In this document: positions 27,594 through 36,883 of the stretch, piece after piece
Layout of the letters: every line of letters starts with the position of its first letter
Numbering within the stretch: position 1 is the stretch's first letter
Origin: Methylococcales bacterium
Lineage (GTDB): Bacteria > Pseudomonadota > Gammaproteobacteria > Methylococcales > Methylomonadaceae
Assembly (NCBI GenBank): GCA_030949405.1
Contig: JAUZSN010000002.1
Location: 682,001-746,000 of the forward strand
Length of the DNA: 64,000 nucleotides
Direction of reading: 5' to 3'
Notes under the pieces: generated by a model
What the model was told of the DNA's origin: nothing
Seen by the model: the letters and a program-made list of their open reading frames with translations, nothing else
The model's database searches: none
Position numbers and translations under genes: made by a program

Positions 27594-28210
27594 AAAACAG
27601 TGTTTTCACCAAACAGATTGGTATTATCCGCAAACAAGCAAAATAACAAACGTACTAAATAGGTTTCTAAATCTTTACTGTTATAACCTGTGGCTTTAAT
27701 GACATCATGTAAGCCTGCCATTTTTTCCGCCGCATCCTTATTAATCCGCTCTTGACGTTCATTAAATAACTTTTCATAGCCTGTTATAAAACGAAAACTC
27801 TCAATATATTGCGGTAATTCTGCTAACTTGATTTTTAAGACTTCGCCTTTATTTTCTTGGTTATATAAATGCAGGTTTTGAAAATCACTGACCAAAACAC
27901 AGCGCGGCAACTCCTCATTTTTTAAACCATGAAAATAATCGGTTGCTTGAAGGTAGGCTTTATCTAAATCTTTCCCCTCTGATTTCATTTCAACTAACAA
28001 TAAGCTAGGAAAAAAAGCATCTATACGACCACTGCCCTTTAACTTTTTAACCCGTGCTTCAAAACGAACCGAACGGCGATAATTTAAGTTAAATATTTCA
28101 CATAAATCACGGATAAAATTTTGTGCCTCACCCATTTCATAATGAGAGTTTGCGTAATTTTTAACAAACTTCGTCGCGCGTTTTCTTAAGGTTTCAATCG
28201 TTAAGGTCAT
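27581..28210 (-). pseudogene. MmeI-like type IIG enzyme, N-terminal nuclease part
   Basis: 209 codons with the catalytic pattern D64-x9-E74-x-K76 (GRIDAFFPSLLLVEMKSEGK), the same D-x9-ExK arrangement described for MmeI. The rest is the helical start of the protein, ending FGENTVFWII by frameshift into a stop. The start ATG at 28210 gives MTLTIETLRKRATKFV. Together with 25416-27593 it makes about 930 residues, the usual length of this family. Separate nuclease and methyltransferase fragments would be unlikely to restrict DNA unless the frameshift is suppressed. Confidence 0.85.
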
Positions 28211-28515
28211 AATACAAGATACGTTTATAGGTTAGTTTCAAATCAAAAAAATCCATGTGTTATTTTTGTTTATTTATTATAAAATCTAAATTCATTGTCT
28301 TTATAAAATCAGTCACTCATTGAATGAAATTAAGTAGCGTTATTTGATGGAGAGGAGGCAGCCAGTTTAAGAGGGAGTGGGAAAAACGCTCCTTTTTTAA
28401 ATGCTTAAGTTGCATCTGTTACAAAGGTTGTTGAAATTTAAAATTTTCCAAGCACGCTTTTTATTTTGTCACAAAAACCAACAAAAAAGGGTCAGGCATA
28501 TCATCCCACCCCCCC
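28211..28515. other. Intergenic region without recognised content
   Basis: About 305 bases between the restriction enzyme gene and the coiled-coil gene, AT-rich with a purine-rich stretch near 28350. No hairpin terminator, repeat or open frame stands out. Confidence 0.6.
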
Positions 28516-29589
28516 TTATAATTTTTTACGTTTTTTAACGGCCTCTATTTTTTTAGAATGAACCCGTTCTTTCGCCTCTAGCCACTGTTTTTGCTGCTGC
28601 TCATAACGAACAATGTCCGCATGTAATTGTTTTTCACCTAATTGATGACGATAGCTTAATGATTCTATTAACTCTCGATGATCCGCCTTACGTTGAGCTT
28701 GTTGTTGATTAAAATCAGCCTCTAAAATAATTTCTTTTAACCGATTTTCATGGGCAATTTTATCGGTACTTAAACGCTCTTCAATGGCAAAATAATCAAT
28801 CTGCATCCCTTCTTTTTCAACCAAAATTAATCGCTCATGTTCCGCTTCTAAAGCTAACTTTCGTCGTTCAATATCTAACTCATAATCTAACTGCTTTAAA
28901 CGCTGTTGATTATGCCGATATTTCTTAGTGTCTGTTTCAATTTCTTGACGGTACACTTCCTGTTGTTTTTGATTCTCCATATCAAATTCTTTTTTAGCCA
29001 AACTAATGTTAATATTTTCTTTCGTTAGTTCAATATGTGGAAATTCTTTAAAATGAGGCTTTAATGAACACAAGGCTTGGGCTTGTATATGATGCAAAAT
29101 TAAGGTTTCAGAAATCAATAGGCCAATTTTTTTCTCAATAGATCCCAGTCCATTTTTTAACCATGAACCATCGGTTAAGGCGTTTAATTCACTGCGGACA
29201 ACGCTTAATAGTTGAGCCTCATACGCGGCTTTAATTTGCTGATTAATTTCAATTATAAAATTACGGTGCTTTTCAATGTAATCTAAGGTGGCTTGAAAAC
29301 GTATTTCAAGTTTAATCCCCATCGAACAAAAACCATCGTACAGTTGCAATTGCTCACTAATTTCCCAATCTTCAATCAAAATAGGATGGCATCTATGATA
29401 AAAACGTTTTACGTATTTTTCAGGGCGTAAAAATATTTTTTCATAAAACCCCAATTTACTCACAATTAATTGTCGGTTAACATCAAACCCCGCATCCCAA
29501 ATAGAGGAATCTATCTCGACTTCTTGTTGAAAAAGATCCTCTGAAAAAATCGCTTTAATCTCATTTTCACCCTCAATTTGTTTCATCAC
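28516..29589 (-). CDS. Coiled-coil protein of unknown function
   Basis: 357 residues, soluble, with no family recognised. The N-terminal half is mixed helix (SSIWDAGFDVNRQLIVSKLGF); residues ~200-345 are highly charged coiled coil with Gln/Glu/Lys heptads (QQEVYRQEIETDTKKYRHNQ), ending in a basic VKKRKKL tail. The ATG overlaps the end of the upstream membrane-protein gene by 17 bases, so the two are translationally coupled. No catalytic motif is visible. It is probably a structural partner of the membrane protein. Confidence 0.75.
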   Translation of the reverse strand: MMKQIEGENEIKAIFSEDLFQQEVEIDSSIWDAGFDVNRQLIVSKLGFYEKIFLRPEKYVKRFYHRCHPILIEDWEISEQLQLYDGFCSMGIKLEIRFQATLDYIEKHRNFIIEINQQIKAAYEAQLLSVVRSELNALTDGSWLKNGLGSIEKKIGLLISETLILHHIQAQALCSLKPHFKEFPHIELTKENINISLAKKEFDMENQKQQEVYRQEIETDTKKYRHNQQRLKQLDYELDIERRKLALEAEHERLILVEKEGMQIDYFAIEERLSTDKIAHENRLKEIILEADFNQQQAQRKADHRELIESLSYRHQLGEKQLHADIVRYEQQQKQWLEAKERVHSKKIEAVKKRKKL

Positions 29590-30820
29590 GCTGCCTTGCT
29601 TCTTTTATTTTTAGGATTTTATCGGCCATTTTTTCAGCAATTAAAGGGTAAATATTAGGGGAAAACTCAACGGTTCGGTGATCTATTTTTCGTAAAAAAC
29701 CCCGACTTAATAATAAACCCACCACAAACATCCGTGACCAATCCGAATAACGCCGCGCTTTTTCTAGTTCAGTCTTCTCAATCACCATTTCCAGCTCGTC
29801 ATTATTATTAATCCGAAATTCAGTGAATTGTCGAATGCCTTCAAAAACAAGCTCTTCTTCTTGTGCCGTCAAAGGCCCAGGGGCTGAAAATTCAAGGCGA
29901 TACGATAAGAGGACGGTAAAAAAATCAACCATTGCCGCACAAATAAACGCAAATAAAGAAAAACTTTGCCACATGGCTAATGTCGGAGTGACCTCACGAG
30001 TAAATTCTTTATAACTTAATAATAACTGTGGGTTACTCAGACTTTGTCCATATTGACTGGCTAATTGATTGATCTGTCGTTGTACCCCTTGAAAATTATC
30101 TTTAAAGCGGTAATACGCCGCTTCCACATCCGTTGCCACATCTAACGCCCCTAAGCTTTGTTGTAATTGATTAATGGCTTGGTCAAGTTGTTTAAACTCT
30201 TTAACTAGCGCGACCTGTTGCTGTTTTTTAGTTTGATAAAGGTCATTATAATGTTGCCAAATAGGGCCTTCACCGACTTGGTTTTTATAATTTTTAGTCA
30301 TGTCAGGGTGCGTTCCTAAATAGGCTTTGGAAGCTGCCTTCGAGGTCTGTTCAAGTTCTTGACGTTGTAAGTTTAATACGGTGGCTTTTAAGGCCATTGC
30401 CTCATTAAGATAGGTGGTGACATTTTGGCTAATGGCTTTTAAACGATCAATATGAATGGTGTCTTGTTCCGATATTTCATAAAATTTAAAATATGAAAAT
30501 GAAATAGAGGCGGATAAGGCAATCAATAAGGATAAGACCACTGAAAAATAACGGACTCGATTGGCTTTCCAGTGAATCCCTGCAATTTCTAGTGAGCAAA
30601 TGACAACAATGGATTGAATAGCGACGGTGATAACTAAGGCAATCCAGTTAATAATAAAATGTGATAAGCCATAGTAGGTAGTAAAACCTGAAGCAAGGCT
30701 TAACATTAATACAATGGGAATTGTCCAAATTTTTAAAATCCCTACAAATAAGGATTGGATGCGATTAATTAAATAACCCACGCCTGATGGTTTTTTATTA
30801 TGTAATTTAGATTGTTTCAT
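29573..30820 (-). CDS. Membrane protein with periplasmic coiled coil, unknown function
   Basis: 415 residues with three or four N-terminal membrane helices (30-120), a long helical region (~125-285) rich in Gln and coiled-coil heptads, another hydrophobic helix (MWQSFSLFAFICAAMVDFFTVLL, ~288-310), and a cytoplasmic tail containing a winged-helix-like stretch. Not recognised. The start lies six bases after the yggS stop, so it is in the yggS operon. The topology resembles membrane scaffold or mechanosensor proteins, but no function is claimed. Confidence 0.78.
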   Translation of the reverse strand: MKQSKLHNKKPSGVGYLINRIQSLFVGILKIWTIPIVLMLSLASGFTTYYGLSHFIINWIALVITVAIQSIVVICSLEIAGIHWKANRVRYFSVVLSLLIALSASISFSYFKFYEISEQDTIHIDRLKAISQNVTTYLNEAMALKATVLNLQRQELEQTSKAASKAYLGTHPDMTKNYKNQVGEGPIWQHYNDLYQTKKQQQVALVKEFKQLDQAINQLQQSLGALDVATDVEAAYYRFKDNFQGVQRQINQLASQYGQSLSNPQLLLSYKEFTREVTPTLAMWQSFSLFAFICAAMVDFFTVLLSYRLEFSAPGPLTAQEEELVFEGIRQFTEFRINNNDELEMVIEKTELEKARRYSDWSRMFVVGLLLSRGFLRKIDHRTVEFSPNIYPLIAEKMADKILKIKEARQRDETN

Positions 30821-30826
30821 TTATTT

Positions 30827-31510
30827 TTATGGTTTAACCCGTTTACCAAATAAAGCGGTTCCAATGCGAATCATCGTTGACCCTTCTGCAACAGCGGCGT
30901 TTAAGTCACCTGTCATTCCAAATGAAAACGTATCCAATGTAGATAAGTTTAAGGCTTTGATCTGTTGATAAAGTTTACGATAGGGTTGGCATTGTAAATC
31001 ATAATCTGTTTCTGGGGCAGGAATTGCCATCACTCCACGTAAACGAATATTTTCTAAGGCATTAACCTCGGTAATTAATGACGGTAATGCCTGTAAATCG
31101 ACCCCTGATTTAGTCGGTTCATTGCTGATATTAACTTGTAAACAAATATTTAATGGCGGTAAGTGTGCGGGACGTTGATGACTTAAACGTTGGGCAATTT
31201 TTAAACGTTCAACACTATGCACCCAACTAAAATTTTCGGCAATCGCTTTGGTTTTATTGGATTGAATCGGGCCGATAAAATGCCAAATGAGATTCAGTGT
31301 GGCTAATTGTTGTTGTTTTTCCAAGGCTTCTTGAAGGTAATTTTCTCCAAAATCCTGTTGGCCTAATTGATGTAGGGTCGCTATATCCTTTGCAGGTTTA
31401 GTCTTACTGACTGCGATCAGTTTAACGGAATCATTGGCCCGTCCCCCCATCATTTCAGCTTGATGTATCTGTGAGCGTACCGAATAAAAATTTTGTTTAA
31501 GTGTCTTCAT
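30827..31510 (-). CDS. yggS: PLP-binding homeostasis protein (YggS/PROSC)
   Basis: 227 residues of the YggS/PLPBP alanine-racemase-N family, which carries pyridoxal phosphate and balances vitamin B6. The PLP lysine is K36 in LIAVSKTKP. Other blocks are DFGENYLQEALEK, WHFIGPIQSNKTK, LRGVMAIPAP and the C-terminal phosphate-binding FGMTGDLNAAVAEGSTMIRI and GTALFG. It is divergent from pilT across a 110-base gap, the arrangement commonly seen near pil genes in gammaproteobacteria. Confidence 0.95.
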   Translation of the reverse strand: MKTLKQNFYSVRSQIHQAEMMGGRANDSVKLIAVSKTKPAKDIATLHQLGQQDFGENYLQEALEKQQQLATLNLIWHFIGPIQSNKTKAIAENFSWVHSVERLKIAQRLSHQRPAHLPPLNICLQVNISNEPTKSGVDLQALPSLITEVNALENIRLRGVMAIPAPETDYDLQCQPYRKLYQQIKALNLSTLDTFSFGMTGDLNAAVAEGSTMIRIGTALFGKRVKP

Positions 31511-31620
31511 AGGAGATGAGTTTATAAAATAATGCTACCATGACTTATAGCGAGAATAAAAATGGGAATCACGTTTAAATTATCGGCTATTTTACACTGA
31601 AAACTTTATAAAGGGATGGT

Positions 31621-32658
31621 ATGGATATTACAGAATTATTAACGTTTATGGTTAAAAACAAATCATCGGATATGCATTTATCCGCGGGACTTCCCCCAAT
31701 GATTCGTGTCGATGGTGATATTCGGCGTATTAATATTCCCGATTTAGAGCATAAAGAAGTTCACGCGCTCATTTATGACATTATGAATGATAAGCAACGC
31801 AAGGGGTATGAAGAATTTTTAGAGGTCGATTTCTCTTTTGAACTTCCTGGTTTAGCCCGATTTCGAGTAAATGCGTATAATCAAAATAGAGGGGCGGGCG
31901 CCGTTATTCGTTGTATCCCTTCTGAAATTTTAAGTTTAGATCAACTGAATGCTCCCCAATTTTTTCGGGATGTTACCCAGCATAAACGAGGAATGGTTTT
32001 AGTCACAGGGCCTACGGGATCAGGAAAATCAACCACGTTAGCGGCGATGGTCGATCATATTAATCGAACGCGCTATGAACATATTTTAACCGTTGAAGAT
32101 CCCATTGAATTTGTTCACAAATCTAAAAAATCACTAATTAATCAGCGAGAAGTGCATCGAGATACCCTCGGCTTTCAAGAAGCCTTACGTTCCGCACTTC
32201 GACAAGATCCCGATATTATTTTAGTGGGAGAAATGCGAGATTTAGAAACCATTGAACTTGCAATGTCGGCGGCTGAAACCGGTCATTTAGTGTTTGGAAC
32301 GCTTCATACCACCTCTGCGGCTAAAACAGTTGACCGTATTATTGATGTATTCCCCGCCGCTGAAAAGGAGATGATTCGTTCAATGCTTTCTGAATCCTTA
32401 CAAGCAGTTGTTTCTCAAAATTTATGCCGAAAAATAGGCGGCGGACGCGTCGCGGTTCATGAAATTATGGTGGGAACCCCTGCCATTAGAAACTTAATTA
32501 GGGAAGCTAAAGTGGCGCAAATGTATTCTGCGATTCAAACAGGACGTAAAGATGGGATGAAAACCTTAGATCAAGATTTACAAGAAAAAGTGGAACAAGG
32601 CTTAGTCTCAAAAGAAGAAGCGCGTGGAAAAGCCGTTAATAAAGCAAAATTTATTTAA
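31621..32658 (+). CDS. pilT: Type IV pilus retraction ATPase PilT
   Basis: 345 residues. Hexameric cytoplasmic ATPase that powers pilus retraction. N-terminal PAS-like domain, then RecA-like core with Walker A GPTGSGKST (130-138), Asp box TVEDPIEF, Walker B-type DIILVGEMRD, and His box GHLVFGTLHT. The C-terminal AIRNLIREAKVAQMYSAIQT is the conserved PilT tail. GGGATGG lies before the ATG. It is followed by pilU after six bases. Confidence 0.97.
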   Translation: MDITELLTFMVKNKSSDMHLSAGLPPMIRVDGDIRRINIPDLEHKEVHALIYDIMNDKQRKGYEEFLEVDFSFELPGLARFRVNAYNQNRGAGAVIRCIPSEILSLDQLNAPQFFRDVTQHKRGMVLVTGPTGSGKSTTLAAMVDHINRTRYEHILTVEDPIEFVHKSKKSLINQREVHRDTLGFQEALRSALRQDPDIILVGEMRDLETIELAMSAAETGHLVFGTLHTTSAAKTVDRIIDVFPAAEKEMIRSMLSESLQAVVSQNLCRKIGGGRVAVHEIMVGTPAIRNLIREAKVAQMYSAIQTGRKDGMKTLDQDLQEKVEQGLVSKEEARGKAVNKAKFI

Positions 32659-32664
32659 AAGGAG

Positions 32665-33819
32665 ATGGCGATGGATTTTGCGGCCTTATTAGCCTTGATG
32701 GTTCAAAAAAAAGCCTCTGATTTATTTATTACCGCTAAAATGCCTCCTTCTATGAAAATAGATGGGGTCATGACTGAAATAACGAAAACCCCGTTAATCG
32801 CAGAGCAAACACTTAAGTTGGTCTTAGGGATTATGAGTGATGCGCAAAGACAAGAATTTAAACAAACGAAAGAGTGTCAATTTGCGATTAGTGTTGGTAA
32901 ATTAGGGCGTTTTCGAGTGAGTGCGTTTACTCAACGTGATGCCGCTGGAATGGTTTTACGTCGTATTGAAAATAAAGTTCCTGAAATGGACGATTTACAT
33001 TTACCCCCGTCGTTAAAAGATTTAATCATGCAAAAACGGGGACTGGTTGTGTTTGTCGGGGCGACGGGAACGGGTAAATCAACCACCTTAGCCTCCTTAA
33101 TTCAGTATCGAAATCGAAACAGCAAGGGGCATATCATTACCATTGAAGATCCAATGGAATTTGAGCATCCCCATTTAGGTTGTATGGTGACTCAGCGGGA
33201 AGTCGGGTTAGATACCGAGTCGTATGACGTGGCCTTAAAAAATACACTCCGACAAGCCCCTGATGTTATTTTGATTGGTGAAGTGCGAACCCGTGAAACC
33301 ATGCGACATGCGATTACGTTTGCAGAAACTGGGCATTTATGTCTAACCACCTTACATGCCAATAATGCCAATCAAGCCTTAGATCGAATTTTACATTTTT
33401 TCCCCGAAGAAATGCACCAACAATTATTTATGGATTTATCGTTGAATTTACGCGGTATTGTCGCGCAGCAATTAATCAAGCGGTCGGATGGCACGGGACG
33501 TTTTCCTGCCATCGAAATTTTAATTAATACGCCGTTGGTTTCTGATATTATTCGCCAAGGTGAAATTCATCGTCTGAAAGAAGTGATGAAAGAAGGCAGC
33601 GAACATGGAATGCAAACCTTTGATCAAGCGTTATTTCAGCTTTATAAAGCGGGTAAAATTAGTCATGAGGATGCATTAAATTCAGCGGATTCGCGTAATG
33701 ATGTTCGTTTGATGATTAAACTGGCATCTAATAATTTAAATGCGTTTGGGAATCATGCCGATGATGCCATGACCTTGAGTGATATGAATGGGGCTAACGA
33801 AGGTAATATGTTTCAATGA
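32665..33819 (+). CDS. pilU: Type IV pilus accessory ATPase PilU
   Basis: 384 residues, a PilT paralogue that works with PilT in retraction. Walker A is GATGTGKST, with TIEDPMEFEH, DVILIGEVRT and GHLCLTTLHANNANQ. The longer C-terminus after the HGMQTFDQALFQLY block is typical of PilU. An AAGGAG ribosome site overlaps the end of the pilT stop region. The pair ends at a hairpin terminator at 33852. Confidence 0.95.
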   Translation: MAMDFAALLALMVQKKASDLFITAKMPPSMKIDGVMTEITKTPLIAEQTLKLVLGIMSDAQRQEFKQTKECQFAISVGKLGRFRVSAFTQRDAAGMVLRRIENKVPEMDDLHLPPSLKDLIMQKRGLVVFVGATGTGKSTTLASLIQYRNRNSKGHIITIEDPMEFEHPHLGCMVTQREVGLDTESYDVALKNTLRQAPDVILIGEVRTRETMRHAITFAETGHLCLTTLHANNANQALDRILHFFPEEMHQQLFMDLSLNLRGIVAQQLIKRSDGTGRFPAIEILINTPLVSDIIRQGEIHRLKEVMKEGSEHGMQTFDQALFQLYKAGKISHEDALNSADSRNDVRLMIKLASNNLNAFGNHADDAMTLSDMNGANEGNMFQ

Positions 33820-33851
33820 TAACGCAATGACTTGAATTCAGAAATTAATAA

Positions 33852-33883
33852 AAAGGGAGCGCGACTTTTTAGTCACGCTCCCC
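33852..33883 (+). terminator. Hairpin terminator after pilU
   Basis: A GGGAGCG-c-GACT stem, TTTTT loop and AGTC-a-CGCTCCC closing strand. It lies between convergent pilU and the lipoprotein gene at 33911 and may serve both. Confidence 0.75.
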
Positions 33884-33910
33884 AATATTGGCTATCGCCT
33901 CTTACACCTT

Positions 33911-34318
33911 TTATTTTACAAAACACATTTTTTCAGCATAGGTTTCGACTTCTCGTAACTGTTTTTTAAGATTTTTTGACTGATTAGGATCCCGAAAAGC
34001 CGCGCCTTTTTCCCCTGGTGTTTTGCGTAAATAACCAAAGGTTAACGCCGCTTCAAAGGCTTTAAACGTTAGTTTTTCAGCAATTTTATCCAACTTACAG
34101 CCACAGGCATATTGAGAAATATAGGTAAGCCCGCCATGTCGTGCCACACATTTTAAAACGTAGTCAACACGATCACGGGTGGGGTATTGATTAATGAAAC
34201 TTTGCGGTTCAACAGGCTGAACGCTTGATTTTTTAACGGTTTTTGCATCCATAGCCGCACAGCTTGTAAGTAAACTGATCGCGACAAGGGTCATAAGAGC
34301 GGTCGATATTTTTTTCAT
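33911..34318 (-). CDS. Small lipoprotein of unknown function
   Basis: 135 residues with a lipoprotein signal ending SLLTSC (Cys near 20). The mature part has a C-rich block (KCVARHGGLTYISQYACGCK) with three Cys, followed by a helical tail. No family name is assigned. It shares orientation with the DUF302-type lipoprotein gene upstream (55-base gap), and both appear to be periplasm-facing lipoproteins. Confidence 0.75.
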   Translation of the reverse strand: MKKISTALMTLVAISLLTSCAAMDAKTVKKSSVQPVEPQSFINQYPTRDRVDYVLKCVARHGGLTYISQYACGCKLDKIAEKLTFKAFEAALTFGYLRKTPGEKGAAFRDPNQSKNLKKQLREVETYAEKMCFVK

Positions 34319-34372
34319 AAAACGTAAGCTAAAAAGTGTAAAAATATTAAAAGAGACACATGATACCGCTTA

Positions 34373-34831
34373 TTATTCTTCAACTGCAAAATCAACAATG
34401 GCTTTCAGTCTCGTATTCATTTTTTCTGAAAAATGATTAAGGGCTTGATTATCGGTATCAACAGGTAATAAATCGGTATTTACAATGGTTTTCCCCTGAT
34501 AGTCATAAGTGACAATATTACAAGGCATGTGACGAATGGAATGAGGTGACATTTCAAGTAAGGTCTTCGCATGGGTTAAATTACAAAATTGAAGGGTGTC
34601 ATAATTTGGGAAATTTTTTGTCCCCCGATCACGAATGACTTTACCAACACGACTATGCCCTGTTATTCTAAAATTATGCTCACTAATTGCAATTTCTAAT
34701 TCCGCTAAAACATCAGCATAAGGCTTGGTGGTACTGGCTTGGTAATATGTGATTGATTCCGATTGAGACGGGGAATGAACACAGCCTATCATCAGGATCA
34801 AACTGGCAAGTAGCCCTAATTTTTTTAACAT
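34373..34831 (-). CDS. DUF302-type lipoprotein
   Basis: 152 residues; lipoprotein signal ends LILMIGC. The domain follows the DUF302 pattern: YADVLAELEIAISEHNFRIT near the start, a middle region with Cys in LQFCN and HMPCNIVTYD, and a helical C-terminus. DUF302 proteins have no established reaction. It is separated from rlmD by a hairpin. Confidence 0.75.
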   Translation of the reverse strand: MLKKLGLLASLILMIGCVHSPSQSESITYYQASTTKPYADVLAELEIAISEHNFRITGHSRVGKVIRDRGTKNFPNYDTLQFCNLTHAKTLLEMSPHSIRHMPCNIVTYDYQGKTIVNTDLLPVDTDNQALNHFSEKMNTRLKAIVDFAVEE

Positions 34832-34863
34832 AATTGATTCAAGGCGATCCCGATAAAATTTAA

Positions 34864-34893
34864 GAGATCGCGGTGATAAATAGTCATCGCGAC
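34864..34893 (-). terminator. Hairpin terminator downstream of rlmD
   Basis: Stem TCGCGGTGA, loop TAAATAG, and TCATCGCGA, with a CGCCTTTTTATT stretch on the plus strand. It lies just past the rlmD stop and upstream of the lipoprotein gene. Confidence 0.55.
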
Positions 34894-34900
34894 CGCCTTT

Positions 34901-36238
34901 TTATTTTCGTTTAAATAAGGCGATTGACTCCACATGCCCTGTTTGTGGAAACATATCCATAACCCCAGCTTTAACCAATTGATAGCCTAAGTCATTAACT
35001 AAAATGCCTGCATCACGCGCTAAGGTTGACGGATTACACGAGACATAAACAATTAATTCGGGCTGCCATTTTTTTAAATGGGGTAATACATCACTTGCGC
35101 CTGCGCGTGAGGGGTCTAATAAGACTTTGGTGAATTTTTGTTTAGCCCACGGAAATTGATTAATTTCTTTCGTTAAATCCGCCACATGAAATTCAACATT
35201 CTCAATATTATTAAGTTGAGCATTTTCTTGTGCATGGTTCACTAAAGGTAAATCACCTTCAATACCAACCACATGCTTAGCTTTGGTCGCTAAAGGTAAA
35301 GTGAAATTACCTAAACCACAAAATAAATCCAAGACAATATCGTCTTTTGTCAGCTCTAAAGCATCTAATGCCCGTGTGACCATTTTACGATTAATTTCAT
35401 AATTCACTTGAGTAAACATGGCGGGTTTAAACTTAAAGGTTAAATCCTGTTCAGGTAAGCGATATTCAGGGAAAATCTCAGGCTCGCCTTCTAGCGGTTT
35501 AATCGTATCTGGGCCTTTAGATTGTAGACACATACTGAACTGATGCAGATGGCCAAATTCACGCATAATCGCCTTATCTTCATCAGTAGCAGGCTCTAAA
35601 ACTCGAAACGCAAGCACACAGTCTTCATCGCCTATCGCGACTTCAATTTGCGGAATTTTATCTTTAATCGACAATTTCTCAATCATTTCAGATAAAGCGA
35701 CCAGCTTTGTTCCCACTTTAGGGTGCATGACTTTGCAGTTTTCCATGTCGGCTAAAAATGGATTACGGCGTTCTCGAAATCCGACTAAAACCCGTCCTTT
35801 TTTAGCCACATATTTGACCCCCACACGCGCTTTACGCCGATACCCCCAATGTTCACCTGTTAAAGGTTCCCAAATGTGTTCGATTTCAACCTTACCCAGT
35901 CTTGAAAATTGTTCTTTTAATAACGCTTGTTTAAGAAGAATTTGTTCTTCTGCGGCCACATGTTGAAAACTACATCCGCCACAAACCCCAAAATGAGGGC
36001 ATTCAGGTTCAACCCGAATAGCGGAACGAGTGATTAAATTAACCACTTTCCCTTCGGCATAATCACGACGACTATCGGTGTAGATGAATTCTAATTCTTC
36101 ATCGGGTAAGGCTTCATCAATAAAAACAACTTTACCATCGACATGAGCCACGCCGCGCCCATCATGGGCTAAGGACTCAATAACAACCTTAACGGGGGTT
36201 TCAGATAATTTTTTCTTGCGTATACGTCTGCGTGCCAT
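34901..36238 (-). CDS. rlmD: 23S rRNA (uracil-1939-C5)-methyltransferase
   Basis: 445 residues. N-terminal TRAM RNA-binding domain (~10-65), the iron-sulfur Cys cluster CPHFGVCGGC, and a C-terminal SAM methyltransferase with DLFCGLGNFTLPLA and the catalytic Cys in VSCNPSTLARD. RlmD methylates U1939 of 23S rRNA. Its start is immediately after the ydbL-like gene's stop, so both are one operon with prfC upstream. Confidence 0.95.
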   Translation of the reverse strand: MARRRIRKKKLSETPVKVVIESLAHDGRGVAHVDGKVVFIDEALPDEELEFIYTDSRRDYAEGKVVNLITRSAIRVEPECPHFGVCGGCSFQHVAAEEQILLKQALLKEQFSRLGKVEIEHIWEPLTGEHWGYRRKARVGVKYVAKKGRVLVGFRERRNPFLADMENCKVMHPKVGTKLVALSEMIEKLSIKDKIPQIEVAIGDEDCVLAFRVLEPATDEDKAIMREFGHLHQFSMCLQSKGPDTIKPLEGEPEIFPEYRLPEQDLTFKFKPAMFTQVNYEINRKMVTRALDALELTKDDIVLDLFCGLGNFTLPLATKAKHVVGIEGDLPLVNHAQENAQLNNIENVEFHVADLTKEINQFPWAKQKFTKVLLDPSRAGASDVLPHLKKWQPELIVYVSCNPSTLARDAGILVNDLGYQLVKAGVMDMFPQTGHVESIALFKRK

Positions 36239-36826
36239 TTATTTTTTCGTCCACTTTTCATTAGCATTTTGATACCACCATCCTGCTTGAGCATTACTGA
36301 CCCAACGTTTGGCGAAGGTTGTTTTAATTTGTTGATACCAATCAGGATGTCCATTTTCATCGGCAATCGCATGATATAACGTGTCACGGTCTGTATTTTC
36401 GGCCTCGACTAATTTACTGACTTTATTTCGTGATTTTAAAGGAATGGATGAGGCTTCTTTGACCGCAATTAAGCCCTCTTTTGTAATTCCAACATAGCCT
36501 TGTTCATAAAAGTCTTTCAAGGTATCAAAACGGGCTTTCATTGAAGCTTGAACCCGTCTAATTTCTGTACTATCAATGGACAAATCGGCTTCGTCTGCCT
36601 GAACGGGACTAATAATAATATTAAGTCCTTCATCAACCCACTGATAAACCGTTAATTTCCAGTGAGGCAAACTCGCTTGCGGTTTTTCGGAAGCAGACGG
36701 GGTAACTTTTTGAATGTCTTTAATTAATTTATCCGCCGCTTCATCAGCGGCAGCGGCTGGAAAATAGATATTAATCGTAACGCAAGCGGTTAAAAAAAAG
36801 ATCAATAATAAAGGTAGTTTTTTCAT
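36239..36826 (-). CDS. YdbL-like DUF1318 lipoprotein
   Basis: 195 residues. The signal ends with LTAC, followed by VTINIYFPAAAADEAADKLI, the conserved start of YdbL/DUF1318 proteins, which are associated with the YnbE/YdbH envelope system in E. coli. This version has an extended, low-complexity insert and a C-terminal part with WVSNAQAGWWYQNANEKW. No ydbH or ynbE gene is adjacent. It abuts rlmD without a gap. Confidence 0.75.
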   Translation of the reverse strand: MKKLPLLLIFFLTACVTINIYFPAAAADEAADKLIKDIQKVTPSASEKPQASLPHWKLTVYQWVDEGLNIIISPVQADEADLSIDSTEIRRVQASMKARFDTLKDFYEQGYVGITKEGLIAVKEASSIPLKSRNKVSKLVEAENTDRDTLYHAIADENGHPDWYQQIKTTFAKRWVSNAQAGWWYQNANEKWTKK

Positions 36827-36883
36827 GACAGACTCCGTGAAAGGGGCAAATGTTAAAAAAGCAGTGACGCTTTTTCGATCTAT

